Shown here piece after piece: positions 17,669 to 26,853 of a DNA stretch of 64,000 bases (positions are counted from its first letter, which is position 1; the number at the start of each line of letters is the position of its first letter). Position numbers and translations under genes: made by a program. This DNA is from Phocaeicola coprocola DSM 17136. Its GTDB lineage: Bacteria > Bacteroidota > Bacteroidia > Bacteroidales > Bacteroidaceae. The stretch is taken from NCBI RefSeq assembly GCF_000154845.1, contig NZ_DS981509.1, positions 121,392 through 185,391 of the forward strand. Direction: 5' to 3'. The notes below the pieces were generated by a model, which was given only the letters and a program-made list of their open reading frames with translations, made no database searches and had not been told where the DNA came from.

Positions 17669-18748
17669 TTAAGGCTGTACGATTTTTGCCTTTACCCGAA
17701 TGGTAACCGACGGTTTATTCGGGTCGTTGGTAATCATCAGTACACGGGGAGTACCTTTCACACGCGAAAGATTCTCACCAAGTACGGTAATCTTCAGCTT
17801 GGCAGATTCACCCGGCTTCAATACCGTTTTCTTCAAATTGACGGCTAGAGCGATGTTGAACACCTGCATATCCTGAATAACCAAATCGGTCTTTCCCGTA
17901 TTGGTAATGATGACATTCTGTGATTTTTTCTGTTTCGGTTTCAGCGGAGGGAACTCCAACTGTGTAGTAGAAAGCGAAATCTGCGGAGGATTGTTCTTCT
18001 GCTGTTCGGTCAGTCCGGAGAAATCCGGCAACAAGACTGTCGATACAGGTATTTCGTTGTCGCTTCCCACTTTATCGCCCGGATAGCGTGACAGATACAC
18101 CGATGTACGGGTAATACCGAACTTTGGAAGTTTTTCCGTATCGAGCGTAACGATAATCTTACCGTTCTTACCTCTTCCCAGCACTTCGGGAACTGCCTTT
18201 GCACTCAGATAAGGAGGCAGATGCATCAGCACCGGAGAATAAGCTTTATTGGATGTATTGGCAACCAGAATACTAAATTCAGGATGGTCGCCTTTATTGA
18301 CATCTTTAAATTCTATTTCATCTTTGTCCAGACGGATTGCACCAAACCCGAAAGGATGGGTAAACGAATAATTTCTGGCGTCGGCTGTTACTTCACCATT
18401 AAATTCCAGATAAATAGGACGATAAGAAGCGTTGCAGTAAATACCGACTTCTTTATAGAAATGTCCGATAGCCTCTGCGTCGAAAACGGCTGTTACCGTA
18501 CCTTTTCCACCGGCAGGTATCGGAGACTTAGTCCAGTCGACCTCCGTACAGCCGCAGGAAGAAGTTACTTTCGAAATAACCAGCGGTTTGTCACCCGTAT
18601 TCGTGAAATTATAAGTAATGGTCACCGGATTGCGCCAAAGCACATATCCCAACTCCTGCACATTCTTGTCGAATGTTATTTTCGGCTGTGCCTGAGCAAC
18701 CAAAACTACGGCAAACAATATATTGAATAGAAATAAAATGCGTTTCAT
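17669..18748 (-). CDS. DUF1573 domain secreted protein
   Basis: This is a 359-aa exported protein with signal peptide MKRILFLFNILFAVVLVAQA. An N-terminal DUF1573 domain (PKITFDKNVQELGYVLWRNPVT, NTGDKPLVISKVTSSCGCT, PAGGKGTVTAVFD) is followed by two more Ig-like/ASH-type repeats, the last with TNTGKTDLVIQDMQVF and LKPGESAKLKI. The SCGCT pair of cysteines is characteristic of the domain. The role is unknown and it is probably periplasmic or surface exposed. It precedes meaB by 44 bases. Confidence 0.88.
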   Translation of the reverse strand: MKRILFLFNILFAVVLVAQAQPKITFDKNVQELGYVLWRNPVTITYNFTNTGDKPLVISKVTSSCGCTEVDWTKSPIPAGGKGTVTAVFDAEAIGHFYKEVGIYCNASYRPIYLEFNGEVTADARNYSFTHPFGFGAIRLDKDEIEFKDVNKGDHPEFSILVANTSNKAYSPVLMHLPPYLSAKAVPEVLGRGKNGKIIVTLDTEKLPKFGITRTSVYLSRYPGDKVGSDNEIPVSTVLLPDFSGLTEQQKNNPPQISLSTTQLEFPPLKPKQKKSQNVIITNTGKTDLVIQDMQVFNIALAVNLKKTVLKPGESAKLKITVLGENLSRVKGTPRVLMITNDPNKPSVTIRVKAKIVQP

Positions 18749-18849
18749 CTTTCAGTGTGTTACTTGTTTAGAGTGAACAAAGATAAAGAGAAAATCAAAG
18801 ACGAACAAAGGTTGGTGGTGAATTAATATAAATTTGCCGATACAGCGGT

Positions 18850-18905
18850 AAAAAGAAATACAGGCTGATGCAGATTTTTCCAGTATGGAAAATACATCAG
18901 CCTGT
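18850..18905 (-). terminator. Intrinsic terminator of the alpha-2-macroglobulin gene
   Basis: acaggctgatg and catcagcctgt form an 11-bp stem. On the minus strand it is followed by atttcttttt. It lies 17 bases after the stop codon. Confidence 0.8.
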
Positions 18906-18921
18906 ACTGTTTTCTAATGAA

Positions 18922-21900
18922 TTATTCTACTGTCAGAGATTGTCCTCCTGTGTGTCCGCTGAACTCGGGAGCATAAACCGACTGGATGGTTGCCACACCA
19001 GCCTGATAATTTCCCGCACGGTCTAAATAAACTTCATACTCCAGCGTATATGTACCCTTCGGCATCCGGTCGATAAAGAGTTCGGTCGAAGCATCCCGGT
19101 TCACCTGATAATATCCCAGACCGTTGTTCCAATGATAGCCGGACAACTGGTTTTCCGGTTCCATACATGCCGCACGCTCATCCTTTATCCGGATAAAGTC
19201 CATGTCGCGATCGGCCTTTACCGTCAGTCGTACAGTCAGTTTATCTCCAGCATGCAAGGCAGTCTTCCGCGAAACCTGCTTACCGTCGAGCCAATACTCA
19301 CGTACTATTGAAACGCCGTTACCTTTTGCCGGAAGTACCTTATCCATATCCTCCAGATACTGCGCATATACAGCTCCCCAGCCTATACCGGTTCCCGACT
19401 TCGAAACGACAACACGTTCCACACGAGTATCCGTTCCGGTCAGCGTCTTTCGGGTATATCCTAAAGCATCGTCCGGAGTACGTACCTCGATATTACCGGC
19501 TACTGCCTTCATCTTTCCATTCACCTGTAACTGCTTACCGGAGCCATTCAAGAAAGCATACACCGCATCTGCTGTTGCAATACCGCTTTCCCATACCTGA
19601 ACCTGCTTCTGTTTGAGCAGCCAAAGCTTCATACCGGCCAGCATATCCGCATCGGGAGCAATCTGCCGGATAGCCTCCATAGCAGCCACCTGTGCAGGGA
19701 TTCTGTAATTGCTCCATGAATAAGGTGCTTTCGGTGTATCGAAATAGACTCCCAGTTGCGGCGTGCTTACCGTATACTCCTTAACAGACTGAACCAGTTC
19801 CTGAGCCTGACGCTTTCTGCCATCAGCCTGCATAATGAGAGCAATCATCGCCTTCTCACCGATAGAATACTCAGCCGAACGGTTTTCCAGCTTATCCGTC
19901 ATATAGGCGTTTATCTGTTTATCTGCCAACGAAGCAGCCTGCCCGTCGAGGGCACAAACATACAGATAGTGTACCACCTGCCCGTTGGGAACAAGGTTTT
20001 TCGCACCTTCCTTTTCCGCCTTCTTCATCATTTCATAATCTTCTTTCACTGCGTTCTGCAAATAGCGCAAAGCCTGTGTATACATCGGAGCGACCTTTCC
20101 GTCGAGCGTCACGTTCATGTGCTGTAAACGTGCCAGCATCTCCACAATCTGCGTTGTAATATACCGGCTACCTGTCATACCCTTATACCAGCTCCATGAG
20201 CCATCGGAAAGTTGCAGTTCTTGCAAACGTTCTACCGAAGTACGCAGGCGGTTGTCCATCGAATTCAGATCGAACAACAAGGCTATACGCCGTTTCTGTT
20301 CGCCTTCCTCAATTGCTTCGGAAAGCCATGGAGTTTCTTCCAGCAACAGATTCTTCAAATCCTGATTGCGTTCGAGATTACTCAAAAGCGTTTCTTTACT
20401 TCCTCCCTGAGCAATCCAGGTATCAAACACCTGTTTGATGCGGGGATTTGCCTTCACAATAGCCTCAGCAAGTGAATTGGCATAATAGGCAGTTGCCCAC
20501 GACAATGCATCTTCTTCTGCCGGATTGCCAATAACAGGCAACGCCTGAACAGCATACCAGTCGGGATTTGCAGTCAGCTCCACTGTCAGCCGTCGTTCGG
20601 TAGCCGTTTTGCTCTGCTTGTTGAACAAGTCTTCGGTTCCGACTTCCGTCATGCTTTCTCCACTCAATTGGACAGGAATGGTTTCCGTCATCCACTGCTT
20701 GTCGGTCAGTACCGGCAAGTAATGCTGTTCGCCGTCGCTATATTCTCCAGCCTCGGCCGTAATCCGGCATACCACCATATCATATTTATCAGGAATCTGG
20801 CAGTCAAACCGTACGACCCCCGTTGTTCCTTCTGCCACACTGAACGGTTGCTGATAATCGTAAACCACTTCTTCTGTCACCGGATCGTATAATTTGATAC
20901 CGGCATTCCCTTCAATCTTGTCCATCGACAGATTGACCAGCGAAGCAGCAATAACGGTTCGGTCACCTTTGCGGACGAAGCGCGGCATATTAGGTTGCAC
21001 CATAAATGGCTTGCTCGTCTTCACGGTCTGCGTCAGCATGCCGTAATCGACATCCTGTGTATGCGCCAGTCCTGTGAACTTCCATTCGGTCAATGCATCC
21101 GGTACGGTAAAGACGATACTTACCCTACCCAGTGAATCAGTCCGCAAATTCGGATAGAAAAAGGCTGTTTCGGCAAAGTTCTCACGCACCGGAATCATCG
21201 TTTCTTTACCATCTGTTCCTTCGACAGCTGCATCATTTTCTACAATCTGCAAGACTTCTTCTACACCAGCACTGCCGCTTTCTTTTTTAAAGCCAGACGA
21301 TACAATATCCGGAGAGGCGACTACCGCCGATTCCTCAACAGTCATGACAGGCTGATATTTCACCTCTACGGCATTTCCGGCATCGTGTTTCGCCAGAATA
21401 CGGGTTGATGTGCCAGCCAGATTGATGCCTCGCATATAAACATTTCCGGAAAAGACCAGCAAAGAACTATACTCACCATTCAGCAGATTCAGTCCGGTGT
21501 ATGTCCTTACGTATGGAAAACCTGCAAACATGCCGATTCCCTGGTTTGCCGACAACATACCTGCATAAATCCATGGAACAGGGCGAGAGAACCACAGATT
21601 AAAACGCCAGTCGTGCTGATACAGCTTATCGAGCGAAGCATCGTAAAGGGATGCCATCACATTAGCTTTCACCGGATTTCCGGCCGCATCTGTAATATGC
21701 ATGCTCCATTCTTCCTTATTGCCCGGCTGCAACTTATCTCTGAAAGTTTCCCACTTCAATGTCAGTTTCTTTTCCGGTTCCGGCCGGATGATTGTCGCCT
21801 GCTTGCTATACAGGCTGCCGTTCCGCATGAAAGCAAAGTTTACGGTAATACCATCGCCATACACCTCCCGATACGGATAACTGAATTTCTTGATTTCATC

Positions 21901-24600
21901 ATTCAGTGTCAATCGCTGAGAATCGATCCGTTTGCTTCCACTGTACACATCGACCAGCAGATACACATTCTTTTCACTGGTTCCCACATACAAGGTTGCC
22001 GGAGCCGATTCGTTAAACTCGGTTCCATCCTGATAGAACCAGTCGACAGCAGGATACGGGAGTCGTGTATCCAGACGCGAGAACAATGTAAAATCTTGCT
22101 CTGCCGTACATACTCGTCCCTGCGCATCCGTTGCAGAAATTTCAATGCGATATCTGCCCGAAGGCAATGCAAGCAATTCGGAAGGAACAAACGAACGTTG
22201 AGCTTCCGCCTTGCCTTCCAGTTGCAATCCGGCTTTCTTGCCCGCTTTATCCAATGCAAACACACGGTAAGCGACCTCTGTCTGTACAGGAGTTCCATTC
22301 AGGTTCAATGCCATAAACTGCACCTTTTCCTGTTTCTCACGCATGACCATACCCGACAGTCCGCGTATCTGCAAGCCCAACGACTGCTTACCCACCGGAA
22401 GTGACAAGGTGTTTGTCTGTGTTTCAGCCGCTCCATCGGTTACCTCTGCCTGTACTTCATATACATAATAACGGTGCTCCAGCATATCCCTTCCGGTTGT
22501 TTCCGGGGCAGTAAGCACCACACGGACACTAAAATTTCCATCAGCATCCGTCTGCACCTCACCGTTATCCAACTCTACCTTATTCATACCTCCCATACGG
22601 AACCACATATATTCCGAACGGGATATCGTATATTTTACCTTTGCCATACGGACTGGTGCTCCGGCAAATGTCTTTGCTTCTCCTTTCACCACAATGGAAT
22701 CGCCCATATTATATGTGTCTTCGTACGGAGTAAAGACCACATCAAAAGTAGGACGCTTGTATTCCTCTACCTTGATAATGGCAGAAGCTCCATCCATCGA
22801 CACATAATAAGTACCGGGAAGCAGGTTCTGTGGCAGCACAAATTCACCCGACAATACGCCAAAGTCGTCTGTCGATACGGTATATTCGGCTACATTACGC
22901 TCGGAAGAATACAGTTTCAGAGAACTTTTTTCGCCCTTTATCACACGAAGAGAATCACCGTTCTGTTCGTAAACCATACCGGAAACATATACTTTCTGTC
23001 CCGGACGATACAACGAACGGTCGGTAAACAGATTTACCTTCTTCTTCCATCCCTGCACTGTTTCTCTGACAAACGAAGCATTTCCTCCTATACTTGAAAT
23101 AGCAGTGAAATCATTTCCTGCCATACGGACATTGTAATAAATCCTGCCCGAACGGGGAACATCTACCGTAACACTGCCTTTACCATCGGTCTTATATACC
23201 TGAAGCACATTGTATTCATTTCCGTTCGACCGATACGTAACCACTTCTGCACCCGGAACTGGTCTGCCCGTCAGTTTATCTACAGCAACAAGCTCCTTGC
23301 GTCCCTCTGACACAGGAATACTGATGCACTGATAAGGAGAAACAAACAACAACGAATAATCAATACCTTTCGCACTCCCTTGAGGAATTTGCTTTAACAT
23401 GTAAATTCCCGCTTCGGGCAATGTATAATGCAATACCGTATCACGCTTTTCGTAATCGGGGGTAGAAGGCAAAGCGTAGTAACATGAAGCCACTTTTGTA
23501 CCGTAATTCTGTATCAACGTTTCTTCCTTCAGATTGCCGCGAATCAATGAAGAAGCAGGAGATATATTCAGACGATACAATTCGAAAGACACTCCTTTCA
23601 GATTGGCATACGTCAGGTTCATATCCGCCTCATAGTTGGGATATACAAAAGGAATATTCATTGAAAGATACGGACTGGAAGCAAAATCAATGTATGAACG
23701 CAACTGAGACACCCATTCGTGCTTAGGATATTTTTCAATTCCTTCTCGTGCCGCCTCAACCGACTTAAGCAGTTCATTGTTCATACGATAGACATAGGCC
23801 AGCTTTACATATACATCGGCACAGACAGGCAGATCCTTGTATTCTTCTGCCAGCTTACGCAATTCCTCCGCTACCTGCTCCGGTGTCAGCGCTTCACGTA
23901 CGATGCTACTTCCCGCCCCTTCCCAGCAGTACAACAAACGGGCTTCCTTAGTCAGTAAAGCTGCCTGACGGTTGCTTTCACCGTAGAAAGCAATCAGTCC
24001 GTCGTACAGTGACAATGCTTCCGACACACATTTCAGTCTGTCGGAATTAAAACGATAAACAGACAAACGTTCAATTGCCTGCCGGGAAAGCAAGTCGAAC
24101 ATATTATCATCCAGATACTTTTCACTCAGCTCGCCGGAAGTTGTCATCGGACGGAAATCCTTGGCAGAAGCCTTACCCAGTACCTCTCTGTCTTTCAGCG
24201 AAAGACGGAAATACCGTATCGCATCATCTTCCGTGCCCAACTGCTGATTATCCAGTATCAGGCTACCCATTACATGATTCAGTGCGGCACACCCCACCCT
24301 ATCTGTTTCGCTTTCTGCCCATTTCCGGATACCATCGTACTCTGCCTGTGCACTGTCCGGAGTAAGCTGGATGCGTGATTCAGCACGCACAATATAGGCC
24401 TTCATCATCTGAGGGATGTTCTTTTCACTTTTCGCTTTAGTGTATATTTTATCAACTACACCAATAACCGTTTTCGGCAAGTCCTTCTTTTGGGCTGCTT
24501 CTACTTCTTTCCAAAGTTCATTATAACTCTGTGCCTGCAATACAGATGGAAACAAACTGAAAAACAGTATCAGCCAGCTCATCAAATGTACTTTCTTCAT
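18922..24600 (-). CDS. Large alpha-2-macroglobulin-like protein without thioester
   Basis: This 1,892-aa exported protein has signal peptide MKKVHLMSWLILFFSLFPSVLQAQ with no lipobox. The order seen is an alpha-helical, TPR-like N-terminal region (about 25-310), MG domains, a carboxypeptidase-regulatory-like insert (ELVAVDKLTGRPVPGAEVVTY), the MG2 start (KKVNLFTDRSLYRPGQKVYV), further MG domains, the A2M domain (TDSLGRVSIVFTVPDALTEWKFTGLAHT) and an alpha/alpha-toroid TED. Where thioester family members have a Cys-x-Glu-Gln motif, this protein has VIGNPAEEDALSWATAYYAN, so no thioester can form. Bacterial A2Ms are thought to trap proteases. No adjacent penicillin-binding protein 1C gene is present. 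It is monocistronic. Confidence 0.9.
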   Translation of the reverse strand: MKKVHLMSWLILFFSLFPSVLQAQSYNELWKEVEAAQKKDLPKTVIGVVDKIYTKAKSEKNIPQMMKAYIVRAESRIQLTPDSAQAEYDGIRKWAESETDRVGCAALNHVMGSLILDNQQLGTEDDAIRYFRLSLKDREVLGKASAKDFRPMTTSGELSEKYLDDNMFDLLSRQAIERLSVYRFNSDRLKCVSEALSLYDGLIAFYGESNRQAALLTKEARLLYCWEGAGSSIVREALTPEQVAEELRKLAEEYKDLPVCADVYVKLAYVYRMNNELLKSVEAAREGIEKYPKHEWVSQLRSYIDFASSPYLSMNIPFVYPNYEADMNLTYANLKGVSFELYRLNISPASSLIRGNLKEETLIQNYGTKVASCYYALPSTPDYEKRDTVLHYTLPEAGIYMLKQIPQGSAKGIDYSLLFVSPYQCISIPVSEGRKELVAVDKLTGRPVPGAEVVTYRSNGNEYNVLQVYKTDGKGSVTVDVPRSGRIYYNVRMAGNDFTAISSIGGNASFVRETVQGWKKKVNLFTDRSLYRPGQKVYVSGMVYEQNGDSLRVIKGEKSSLKLYSSERNVAEYTVSTDDFGVLSGEFVLPQNLLPGTYYVSMDGASAIIKVEEYKRPTFDVVFTPYEDTYNMGDSIVVKGEAKTFAGAPVRMAKVKYTISRSEYMWFRMGGMNKVELDNGEVQTDADGNFSVRVVLTAPETTGRDMLEHRYYVYEVQAEVTDGAAETQTNTLSLPVGKQSLGLQIRGLSGMVMREKQEKVQFMALNLNGTPVQTEVAYRVFALDKAGKKAGLQLEGKAEAQRSFVPSELLALPSGRYRIEISATDAQGRVCTAEQDFTLFSRLDTRLPYPAVDWFYQDGTEFNESAPATLYVGTSEKNVYLLVDVYSGSKRIDSQRLTLNDEIKKFSYPYREVYGDGITVNFAFMRNGSLYSKQATIIRPEPEKKLTLKWETFRDKLQPGNKEEWSMHITDAAGNPVKANVMASLYDASLDKLYQHDWRFNLWFSRPVPWIYAGMLSANQGIGMFAGFPYVRTYTGLNLLNGEYSSLLVFSGNVYMRGINLAGTSTRILAKHDAGNAVEVKYQPVMTVEESAVVASPDIVSSGFKKESGSAGVEEVLQIVENDAAVEGTDGKETMIPVRENFAETAFFYPNLRTDSLGRVSIVFTVPDALTEWKFTGLAHTQDVDYGMLTQTVKTSKPFMVQPNMPRFVRKGDRTVIAASLVNLSMDKIEGNAGIKLYDPVTEEVVYDYQQPFSVAEGTTGVVRFDCQIPDKYDMVVCRITAEAGEYSDGEQHYLPVLTDKQWMTETIPVQLSGESMTEVGTEDLFNKQSKTATERRLTVELTANPDWYAVQALPVIGNPAEEDALSWATAYYANSLAEAIVKANPRIKQVFDTWIAQGGSKETLLSNLERNQDLKNLLLEETPWLSEAIEEGEQKRRIALLFDLNSMDNRLRTSVERLQELQLSDGSWSWYKGMTGSRYITTQIVEMLARLQHMNVTLDGKVAPMYTQALRYLQNAVKEDYEMMKKAEKEGAKNLVPNGQVVHYLYVCALDGQAASLADKQINAYMTDKLENRSAEYSIGEKAMIALIMQADGRKRQAQELVQSVKEYTVSTPQLGVYFDTPKAPYSWSNYRIPAQVAAMEAIRQIAPDADMLAGMKLWLLKQKQVQVWESGIATADAVYAFLNGSGKQLQVNGKMKAVAGNIEVRTPDDALGYTRKTLTGTDTRVERVVVSKSGTGIGWGAVYAQYLEDMDKVLPAKGNGVSIVREYWLDGKQVSRKTALHAGDKLTVRLTVKADRDMDFIRIKDERAACMEPENQLSGYHWNNGLGYYQVNRDASTELFIDRMPKGTYTLEYEVYLDRAGNYQAGVATIQSVYAPEFSGHTGGQSLTVE

Positions 24601-24734
24601 ATCGCATATAGTTTGGTTTCACATAACATTGTTCTATAAAGAAAAGAAATTTTCACTTAAATGCTGCACAGATTTTAATTAAATTATCTGAAAGACTAAG
24701 TAAGTTACCATAAAAGACATTGAAACCTTATCCC

Positions 24735-24800
24735 AAAACATGCTGATGTTTCTTCTAAAAGATGCTCATGTTTTCCCCAAAAAATGCTGATGCTTTACAG
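24735..24800. repeat. Three imperfect 22-bp tandem repeats
   Basis: Units at 24735-24756, 24757-24778 and 24779-24800 share the pattern AAAAxATGCTxATGxTTT. They lie about 135 bases upstream of the macroglobulin start, on the promoter side. The equal spacing suggests tandem duplication or cooperative binding sites. Confidence 0.6.
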
Positions 24801-24820
24801 AACTTCTGCCCGTATTTTTC

Positions 24821-24878
24821 AAAAAAAATCCTTCGCGCTCCTGTATTTCCAAAGAAATTCCAAGAAGCGCAAAGGATT
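24821..24878 (-). terminator. Intrinsic terminator between pectate lyase and macroglobulin genes
   Basis: aatccttcgcgct and agcgcaaaggatt pair over 13 positions with one mismatch. On the minus strand the stem is followed by eight T residues. It lies about 250 bases after the pectate lyase stop. Confidence 0.75.
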
Positions 24879-25126
24879 ATGAAGGCATCCTTTAACGGGC
24901 TGTGGTACAAAATTTTCTGTCGTATCCGACACTATCAACGGGGTGCTTAAACCTTTCTGTCATTACATTTTCATAAGCATATCAGTTTGCCTTCCAAATT
25001 ATATAGAGATTGTGTACTGTGTTGATTTTCAATTAAATTAAACGATATTCATCATATACACCCCAACAAATAAAAAGCGCCCACCTTATATATATTCACA
25101 TCTATTGTTTCATATCTTATATCCGA
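24879..25126. other. Gene-free AT-rich stretch
   Basis: No coding region is supported. On the minus strand this is either a long 3' untranslated region of the pectate lyase or an unannotated small transcript ending at the terminator at 24821-24878. Confidence 0.4.
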
Positions 25127-26614
25127 TTATAAACCTTCATTCAGATAGACTTCCAGATTGGTATATCCTTCACGACTTAACGTTACTGCTGATCCATCTG
25201 CCGGATTCTCGGAATCCAATCCGTGTTTTCTTTCCCACACATCGGGCATACCGTCACCATCAGTATCCAGAAGAGCCTGCAAATCGGTATTTCCGTCGGA
25301 AAGGTCCACCCATGGTGATGAAGCTCCTTCAGGCATGACATCCTCGGGCAAGTCGATTATGCCAGGCGAACTGGCAGCCTTTTTATCAATGCTTCCCATA
25401 TAAGTCGCCGTACCGGTACGAGTTTCTCTTACAATCCGCTCATCGATTTCATCTCTCCATTTGGAACATCCGGCTGAAGCCAGCACTTTCTCGAAGGCTT
25501 CGGCAGCTGTATGTGTGGTAACAATACCTGCTTCCAATGGAGCTTTCAGCCGTATCGTATCGCGTGTGACGGAAGAAAAGTATCCGTCGGCACTTGCCGT
25601 ATCAAGCTGTTCGTATATACCTTTCGTCCAGTTATCGGCTGAAACTTCGGGAAAGCCTTCTACTACATTACCGTCCACATAAAACTTTCCCCACACATGC
25701 AGCATGGGATGCCAGATGTTGGGCTCCCCTTTCTTGTTATAACAATATTTTTTAGAACGCACACCGACAGAAGCAATCCGATAACGCACCTTATTATGAG
25801 GTGTAGCAGGACCGGGTTTATAATAATTATTCACGATATTGACTTTCATTCCTTCGCCTCCATAGCAGCCATTGCCAGCCCAGTTGTAGTACACATTGTT
25901 ACGAATATCCACATACTCTCTGGTCTGTGTTCCCGGACGAGGTCCCATACGCGGAACTCTACTCACATGATGTGCCATGAGATTATGATGGAACGAGGCA
26001 TGATCTCCTCCTACTATACCGCCATATCCGTGCGCTCCCTTGGCATGCCCTCCGTTATTCAGACTTTCTGAGATGATACACCATTGTACGGTAGTATTCT
26101 CATTTCCATATACAGAGCAAGTTTCGTCTACCGACCAGCTGATGGAGCAATGGTCTACTATGATATTGCGATGATCGGTAGCTCCAAGTCCGTCGGGTTC
26201 TCCCTTGTTTTCGTTGCCAACCCGAAAGCGTACATAACGGATTATAACATCGTCTGCCTTGATAGTTACCGGATAACGTGCAATACATACTCCACGTCCC
26301 GGAGCTGTCTGTCCGGCAATGGTCAGGCTATCGTTCACTATTTGCAAGGGACGGTTCAGAAAAATGTTACCCGAAACATCGAACACCACGGTACGTGCCC
26401 CTTTCTTATTTACAGCATATCGGAGAGTTCCTTCCTGCTCTCCATCTTCGAGTGTGGTAACATGATATACCTTACCCCCTCTTCCTCCGACAGTGTATCT
26501 TCCGAATCCTTCAGCTCCCGGAAAAGCCGGAAGAGCAGTTCCACCGTCAGCTGCAATCATCGTTCCAGTTGGGAAAAACAATAATAAGATTAATAAAAAT
26601 AACGGATGCTTCAT
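25127..26614 (-). CDS. Secreted pectate lyase (PL1-like)
   Basis: This 495-aa exported protein (signal peptide MKHPLFLLILLLFFPTGTMIA) cleaves polygalacturonate by beta-elimination. The parallel beta-helix starts with FPGAEGFGRYTVGGRGGKVYHVT. PL1 features include IIVDHCSISWSVDE and the arginine-rich active-site segment RVPRMGPRPG, followed by EYVDIRNNVYYNWAGNGCYGGEG. The C-terminus has a Ca-binding, thrombospondin-type-3/dockerin-like motif, DTDGDGMPDVWERKHG. It is the paralogue of the gene at 26854. It lacks a lipobox and so may be released or periplasmic. Confidence 0.9.
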   Translation of the reverse strand: MKHPLFLLILLLFFPTGTMIAADGGTALPAFPGAEGFGRYTVGGRGGKVYHVTTLEDGEQEGTLRYAVNKKGARTVVFDVSGNIFLNRPLQIVNDSLTIAGQTAPGRGVCIARYPVTIKADDVIIRYVRFRVGNENKGEPDGLGATDHRNIIVDHCSISWSVDETCSVYGNENTTVQWCIISESLNNGGHAKGAHGYGGIVGGDHASFHHNLMAHHVSRVPRMGPRPGTQTREYVDIRNNVYYNWAGNGCYGGEGMKVNIVNNYYKPGPATPHNKVRYRIASVGVRSKKYCYNKKGEPNIWHPMLHVWGKFYVDGNVVEGFPEVSADNWTKGIYEQLDTASADGYFSSVTRDTIRLKAPLEAGIVTTHTAAEAFEKVLASAGCSKWRDEIDERIVRETRTGTATYMGSIDKKAASSPGIIDLPEDVMPEGASSPWVDLSDGNTDLQALLDTDGDGMPDVWERKHGLDSENPADGSAVTLSREGYTNLEVYLNEGL

Positions 26615-26650
26615 AACTATCAGATTTTATTCCTGCTGTTTTCGATAACG

Positions 26651-26658
26651 CAAAAATA
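26651..26658 (-). promoter_or_regulatory. Candidate -7 element of the first pectate lyase
   Basis: TATTTTTG on the minus strand, 36 bases before the start codon, fits TAnnTTTG. No clear -33 box is present, which would fit an activator-dependent promoter. Confidence 0.5.
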
Positions 26659-26747
26659 AGATACCCCTGAAGAAAAGACGTGCATTATTTAAGTAAACAA
26701 TGTATACTATTTAGGCAAACCGGCGATATGAATAAATATTGCATGAC

Positions 26748-26770
26748 ATACGGACTATTTTTCAAGACAA
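26748..26770 (+). promoter_or_regulatory. Promoter-like module similar to the polygalacturonase promoter
   Basis: This 23-base stretch matches 19 of 23 positions of 28659-28681, which contains the -7 element of the polygalacturonase gene. Here the -7 reads TATTTTTC and no plus-strand gene follows, so it is either a shared regulator site or a decayed promoter copy. Confidence 0.35.
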
Positions 26771-26853
26771 AGCAATGGCGCCATCAGCAGCCGGACGATA
26801 AATCGTACAGCAACCAATAACGCCATGCCTTAATCAACAACTATTTCCAGAAA

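Noticed and set aside
19202..24365. Several plus-strand frames of 60-263 codons opposite the macroglobulin gene
   Set aside because: They lie antisense to one intact 1,892-codon gene and show no domain.
24762..24950. 62-codon plus-strand frame over the tandem repeats
   Set aside because: It runs through the repeats and a minus-strand terminator hairpin and has no coding character.
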